Assembly: GCA_023663915.1 (NCBI GenBank)
Contig: JAMPGN010000150.1
Coordinates: 1 to 11,016, forward strand
Reading direction: 5' to 3'
Source of the DNA: Eubacterium sp.
Lineage (GTDB): Bacteria > Bacillota_A > Clostridia > Lachnospirales > Lachnospiraceae
DNA length: 11,016 nt
Shown here: positions 7,602 to 11,016 of the stretch, piece after piece
Numbering within the stretch: the first letter of the stretch is position 1
Layout: each line of letters opens with the position of its first letter
Position numbers and translations under genes: made by a program
Notes under the pieces: generated by a model
The model's input: only the letters and a program-made list of their open reading frames with translations
The model's database searches: none
What the model was told of the DNA's origin: nothing

Positions 7602-9143
7602 ATGAGCAGAGTCAGGCAGGCTGGGAAAAATATTTTCTTCGGCTATATGAGCAATTTCATCATTATGATTATGGGGTTTTTGCAGAGAACCGTTTTTATC
7701 CGGGTGCTGGATGGAACCCTGCTGGGCGTCAACACCCTGTATACGGATATCCTGAGTGTGCTTTCCCTGGCGGATCTGGGGATCGGAAGCGCCTTGAATT
7801 ACAGTCTCTACAAACCCGTAGCCGACAATGACCAGGAGAAGGTCAAATCCTATATGCGGCTTTACAAAAAGGCGTATCTGGCGATCGCAGGCGTGATCGC
7901 GGCGGTCGGAGTGGCGTTAATTCCTTTTCTGCCTTATCTGGTCAAAAACAGCCAGGGAATTGCCGAAAAGGAACTGGTTCTCTATTACCTGATTTTTCTC
8001 TTTAACACGGTCAGCACATACTTTGTGGCATATAAGTATAGTCTTGCCAACGCGCAGCAGCGCGGCTATATCCAGACGAATATCGCGACGGTCACGAAGA
8101 TTATCACGGTTCTTGCGCAGATCGTCATTTTGCTTGCAACGAAGAATTTCCTGTTTTTTCTGCTGACACAGTCTGCGGTGGAACTATTGCAGAAGATTTT
8201 TGTCAGCGTCTATTTCAACAGGCTTTATCCTTATTTAAGGGATCGGGATGTCAGAAAACTTCCAAAAGAAGAGACGGATGTGGTCGTCACCAAGACGAAG
8301 GCATTGATGTTTCATAAGATCGGCGATGTGGCGCGGCTTTCCACGGACAGTATTATCATCACGTACTTCATGGATGTGGTCTGGGTCGGGATCGTGGGAA
8401 ACTACACGATGATAATCACCTATGCCGCCAACTATGTCAGTGTCATTTTTAATTCTCTGATTTCCGGATTCGGGAATCTGGTGGCTACGGAATCGAAGGA
8501 AAAACAGCTTGCCATGTTTCGGGTATACCGCTTTGTCGCGTGCTGGCTGTATGGGTTTGCCGCCGTCGGTTTCTGGCTGCTTCTGACTCCGCTCATCGCA
8601 GGACTCTGGCTGGATGAGGGATGGCGGTTAGGACAGGCTGTGCTGACGCTTATCTTGATTGATTTTTACTTCAAGGGCGGCAGGGTGGTTCTTGTCAATT
8701 TCAAGATTGCCGCCGGAGTATTTGAGCAGGATAAATATCTTTCCTTAATCCAGGGCGGCGTGAATCTGGTTTTGTCGATCGTTGGCATTAAATATATCGG
8801 GCTGGCAGGGGTATATGTCGGAACGGTGGTTTCCGGTCTGCTGGCGAATCTGATTCAGCCGGTTATTGTATACAGGGATTGTTTTGGTCAAAATGCATGG
8901 TCTTATTTCAGGGATTCCCTGAAATATCTTGCAGTGGTCGTGGGCGTTGCACTCTGCATGGTTCCGGTGAAGGCGCTTGTGATGAGCCAGGTTACGATCG
9001 TGGCATTTATTGTGATGGCGGTGATTGTCACCCTGGTTTACAACGGGATATTTTTCCTGCTTTTCAGGAAGACACGGGAATTTGAGTATTTATGGAATTT
9101 AATTGCAGGAAAGTTGCCTTTCTTAAGAAAGTTTGATCACTGA
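7602..9143 (+). CDS. Wzx-type polysaccharide repeat-unit flippase
   Basis: A 513-residue integral membrane protein of the MOP/polysaccharide transport superfamily that would flip the undecaprenyl-linked repeat unit to the outer face of the membrane. Hydrophobic stretches along the whole length are compatible with 12-14 membrane helices. Typical features are the N-terminal NIFFGYMSNFI (10-20), the segment SLADLGIGSALNYSLYKP (55-72) after the second helix, a second half starting with a KALMFHKIGDV-type segment near 233-243, and a basic C-terminus. Length matches the family. GGAAAGG at 7588-7594, seven bases before the ATG, supports the start, 27 bases after the pyruvyl transferase stop. The product carries a single flippase for the operon; its substrate cannot be read from sequence. 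A 14-base palindrome at 9118-9131 near the end is part of the coding sequence. Confidence 0.93.
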   Translation: MSRVRQAGKNIFFGYMSNFIIMIMGFLQRTVFIRVLDGTLLGVNTLYTDILSVLSLADLGIGSALNYSLYKPVADNDQEKVKSYMRLYKKAYLAIAGVIAAVGVALIPFLPYLVKNSQGIAEKELVLYYLIFLFNTVSTYFVAYKYSLANAQQRGYIQTNIATVTKIITVLAQIVILLATKNFLFFLLTQSAVELLQKIFVSVYFNRLYPYLRDRDVRKLPKEETDVVVTKTKALMFHKIGDVARLSTDSIIITYFMDVVWVGIVGNYTMIITYAANYVSVIFNSLISGFGNLVATESKEKQLAMFRVYRFVACWLYGFAAVGFWLLLTPLIAGLWLDEGWRLGQAVLTLILIDFYFKGGRVVLVNFKIAAGVFEQDKYLSLIQGGVNLVLSIVGIKYIGLAGVYVGTVVSGLLANLIQPVIVYRDCFGQNAWSYFRDSLKYLAVVVGVALCMVPVKALVMSQVTIVAFIVMAVIVTLVYNGIFFLLFRKTREFEYLWNLIAGKLPFLRKFDH

Positions 9144-9207
9144 ATCAGGGTGGTGTATTGCGGCGGATGGTAAGAAAGCTTAGCAGATGGGAAAAGCGAG
9201 GTGCGGC

Positions 9208-10359
9208 ATGGCGCAGGAGACGGTAAGCAGAATATATGACAGGGCGGATAAAGACGCTTTGGTGCGGAATGCCTGTGATGACCTTATGAACTATGGTCTG
9301 TGGGACGCAAAAGTTAAGATGAAGAGATGGGTCAGGAAAAATCTCTTCAGGCAGCAGACAGCGCCGGAGGATCTGATCTTCTGGACGACCGGACTGCTGG
9401 CGGCGGGATTGTGGCATTGCCGGAAAGAGTCCGGAGCGGAGGCGGCAGTTCAGGCAGACCAGGACGGGCAGATGATGGTGCAGGGCGAAAGGATGCAACA
9501 GATCAATCAGGCGCTCGGCACATATTATGCAAGGTGGGCGAAACGGGGATGTCCTGTTTTCTATCTGGATGACCTACTTGCGGGGGAGACATTGCTTGCG
9601 GCATATGAAGATTATCGTGAGGACGGTGAGGACACCGGTTTTATTGGAGAAGGAAATGTGCAGGGCTATCGGGAAATGATAGAGAAACTTGCCCAATACG
9701 GTCTGAATTATCCGGCTGACGAGATCGGAAGTTTCCCCTACAGGGCGGCTCAGAATAACGGATATGTTTTTGCAGATACGATCGGATTGGCGTGTCCCTT
9801 CCTCTATCGGTACGGGCTGATGTATCATAGAACCGACGCCATGGAACTGGCGGTGAAGCAGATCGTTAATTTTGCGGCATACGGCATGGATGGTTCGACG
9901 GGACTGCCTTATCATGGATATGTGACGCACACTGCATGGAAATATGGTATTATTGGCTGGGGGCGCGCCACAGGCTGGCTGCTTCGCGGCATGGCGGGAT
10001 GCATGATCAGCGAATATGGGCTGGAACGTCTCAAGGATTCCTATATCAGATTGATCGAGGCGGCGCTGCCGTATCAGAACAAAGACGGATACTTTTCATG
10101 GCAGCTACAGGCGTTGGACGGTCCGGTCGATACTTCCGCCACAGGGATGATCTGTGCGGCGCTGAAACAAGGAATGGAACTTGGAATCCTGACAGATTCC
10201 AAGTATGGGCAGGCATTGCAGGCGGGCAGGAATGCCGTTTACAGATCAGTCAAAGACGGCAGGGTGTACGACTGTTCCGGCGAGTGTGAGGGCTTCGGGC
10301 AGTATCCACAGCGGTACGGCGCATATCCGTGGGCGCTCGGACCGGCATTGATGCTGTAG
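9208..10359 (+). CDS. GH88/GH105-like glycoside hydrolase (unsaturated uronyl hydrolase family)
   Basis: A 383-residue protein resembling the (alpha/alpha)6-barrel hydrolases of families GH88 and GH105, which remove unsaturated uronic acids from oligosaccharides by hydration of the double bond. Numbered from 9208, signs are GSFPYR (174-179), a YVFADTIGLACPFLYRYG segment (186-203) whose Asp190 fits the catalytic Asp position, IGWGRATGW (249-257), VDTSATGM (307-314) and the C-terminal GAYPWALGPALML. No signal peptide or membrane segment is visible, so a cytoplasmic place is likely. I prefer ATG 9208 because GAGG lies six bases upstream; ATG 9207-21 bases earlier (9187) has no good site. The first 90 residues are charged and poorly matched to the family. 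It sits between flippase and polymerase genes, an unusual position. A non-hydrolytic or repeat-editing role is possible. Confidence 0.78.
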   Translation: MAQETVSRIYDRADKDALVRNACDDLMNYGLWDAKVKMKRWVRKNLFRQQTAPEDLIFWTTGLLAAGLWHCRKESGAEAAVQADQDGQMMVQGERMQQINQALGTYYARWAKRGCPVFYLDDLLAGETLLAAYEDYREDGEDTGFIGEGNVQGYREMIEKLAQYGLNYPADEIGSFPYRAAQNNGYVFADTIGLACPFLYRYGLMYHRTDAMELAVKQIVNFAAYGMDGSTGLPYHGYVTHTAWKYGIIGWGRATGWLLRGMAGCMISEYGLERLKDSYIRLIEAALPYQNKDGYFSWQLQALDGPVDTSATGMICAALKQGMELGILTDSKYGQALQAGRNAVYRSVKDGRVYDCSGECEGFGQYPQRYGAYPWALGPALML

Positions 10360-10435
10360 GCGCAGGCAGATATTGTGTGGAAGAATACGGATACCGTATG
10401 GGAAACTATGAAACGGTTGGCAGGGAAGAAGATCA

Positions 10436-11016
10436 ATGAAGAGCAGGCTTAGTAAAGTCATACAGGAGAACAGCATACAACTGACATTGGAAGAGGCGTG
10501 TTTTTTCGGCTTTTTCATTCTGTTGTCCATCACGAAGGGGCTGGGGCTTTATGAGGGGCAGAAATTATTTGAACTGTTGGTTATTCCGGCATTTTTATTT
10601 GGAATCGTGAAGATAACAATCACGCCGTATACGAAGAGACAGTGGGTTATGCAGACGCTTTTGCTTCTGCTGACGGCGGTCGTATTTCATGAATCACACG
10701 AGAGAGGCATTCTGTTTCTGGCTTTTCTGGTGTTAGGAATGAAGAATATTTCTGTGAAAAAAGTGTTCCATGTCGGATTGTGGGTTTGGTCGTTGTGTGC
10801 GGTGGTTTTAAGTATTTTTTCCTTTTTCCGTCTGGAACATACGGTGTACAGGGTTCACGCCAAGATGGGGCTGGGACATATTTTCCGGTGGAGTCTCGGA
10901 TTCTCGCATCCGAATATCCTGCATATCACTTATCTGGCGTTGTGCGCGTTTATTCTCTATGAATTGGGAGATCGTTACGGCATCAGACATTTCCTTGTCA
11001 TGATGGCGGGGAATAT
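10436..11016 (+). CDS. Probable O-antigen/EPS polymerase (Wzy-like), 3' end cut by window edge
   Basis: An open frame begins at ATG 10436 and runs without a stop to the right edge, giving 193 residues plus two bases of the next codon. It is strongly hydrophobic, with about six membrane segments near residues 22-38, 46-62, 72-83, 91-101, 110-131 and 160-177. A GHIFRWSLGFSHPN segment (147-160) resembles the first extracytoplasmic loop of Firmicutes polysaccharide polymerases, which often read LGFxHPN. Such proteins join flipped repeat units outside the membrane. An in-frame stop at 10409-10411 lies upstream and no other start follows it, so the ATG is the first possible one; GGGAAGAAG upstream is a modest ribosome site. 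The gene follows the GH88-like gene by 76 bases. The polymerase call is an inference from topology, the HPN motif and its place in the operon. Confidence 0.7.
   Translation, partial: MKSRLSKVIQENSIQLTLEEACFFGFFILLSITKGLGLYEGQKLFELLVIPAFLFGIVKITITPYTKRQWVMQTLLLLLTAVVFHESHERGILFLAFLVLGMKNISVKKVFHVGLWVWSLCAVVLSIFSFFRLEHTVYRVHAKMGLGHIFRWSLGFSHPNILHITYLALCAFILYELGDRYGIRHFLVMMAGN

Noticed and set aside
9118..9131. Perfect 14-base palindrome CTTTCTTAAGAAAG near the end of the flippase gene
   Set aside because: It has no unpaired loop or T-run for a terminator and is within coding sequence. One such palindrome in 11 kb is close to chance expectation.
10385..10399. Inverted repeat ATACGG-ATA-CCGTAT between the GH88-like gene and the polymerase
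   Set aside because: A six-base stem with no following T-run is too weak for a terminator, and the operon appears to continue. No known operator matches.
1..11016. CRISPR array, tRNA/rRNA, insertion sequence or phage genes
   Set aside because: No regularly spaced repeats, no transposase or integrase motifs, and no RNA gene signatures were seen in the nearly continuous coding sequence.

Overview
The window reads as the central part of a Wzx/Wzy-dependent exopolysaccharide or capsule biosynthesis operon. The organism is most likely a Gram-positive gut-type anaerobe of the Clostridia, with Lachnospiraceae as the best guess. This rests on the strong AGGAGG-type ribosome binding sites, moderate GC content, the sigma-A-like promoter and the style of the gene products. 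No RNA gene or taxon-specific marker is present, so the assignment is an inference.

All ten supported genes are on the + strand, tightly packed, with no intrinsic terminator seen between them. A credible promoter (about 74-102) sits ahead of the first gene. The order is: a polyprenyl-phosphate sugar-1-phosphate transferase that primes the repeat unit (154-1566); a GT4 glycosyltransferase (1581-2636) translationally coupled to a hexapeptide acyltransferase (2633-3172), both in visibly AT-rich DNA; a GT2 glycosyltransferase (3182-4210); a GT11 alpha-1,2-fucosyltransferase-like enzyme (4284-5210); a second GT2 (5236-6288); a polysaccharide pyruvyl transferase family protein (6390-7574); a Wzx-type flippase (7602-9143); a GH88/GH105-like glycoside hydrolase without an obvious signal peptide (9208-10359); and the start of a multi-membrane-span protein that is probably the Wzy polymerase, cut by the right edge (10436 onward).

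Taken together, the genes suggest a repeat unit built on undecaprenyl phosphate at the inner face of the membrane. One sugar phosphate is laid down first, and up to four further sugars, probably including a fucose, are added by the GT4, two GT2 and GT11 enzymes. The unit may be O-acetylated and pyruvylated, then flipped by Wzx and polymerised outside by Wzy. Nucleotide-sugar synthesis genes (for example for GDP-fucose) and chain-length regulators are not in the window, so they must lie elsewhere.

The least expected member is the GH88/GH105-like protein between flippase and polymerase: such enzymes normally degrade unsaturated uronic-acid oligosaccharides. Other points of interest are the AT-rich GT4-acyltransferase cassette, a second GT2 that lacks the usual Ala-Arg-Asn loop, and a short possible leader ORF overlapping the start of the pyruvyl transferase gene.
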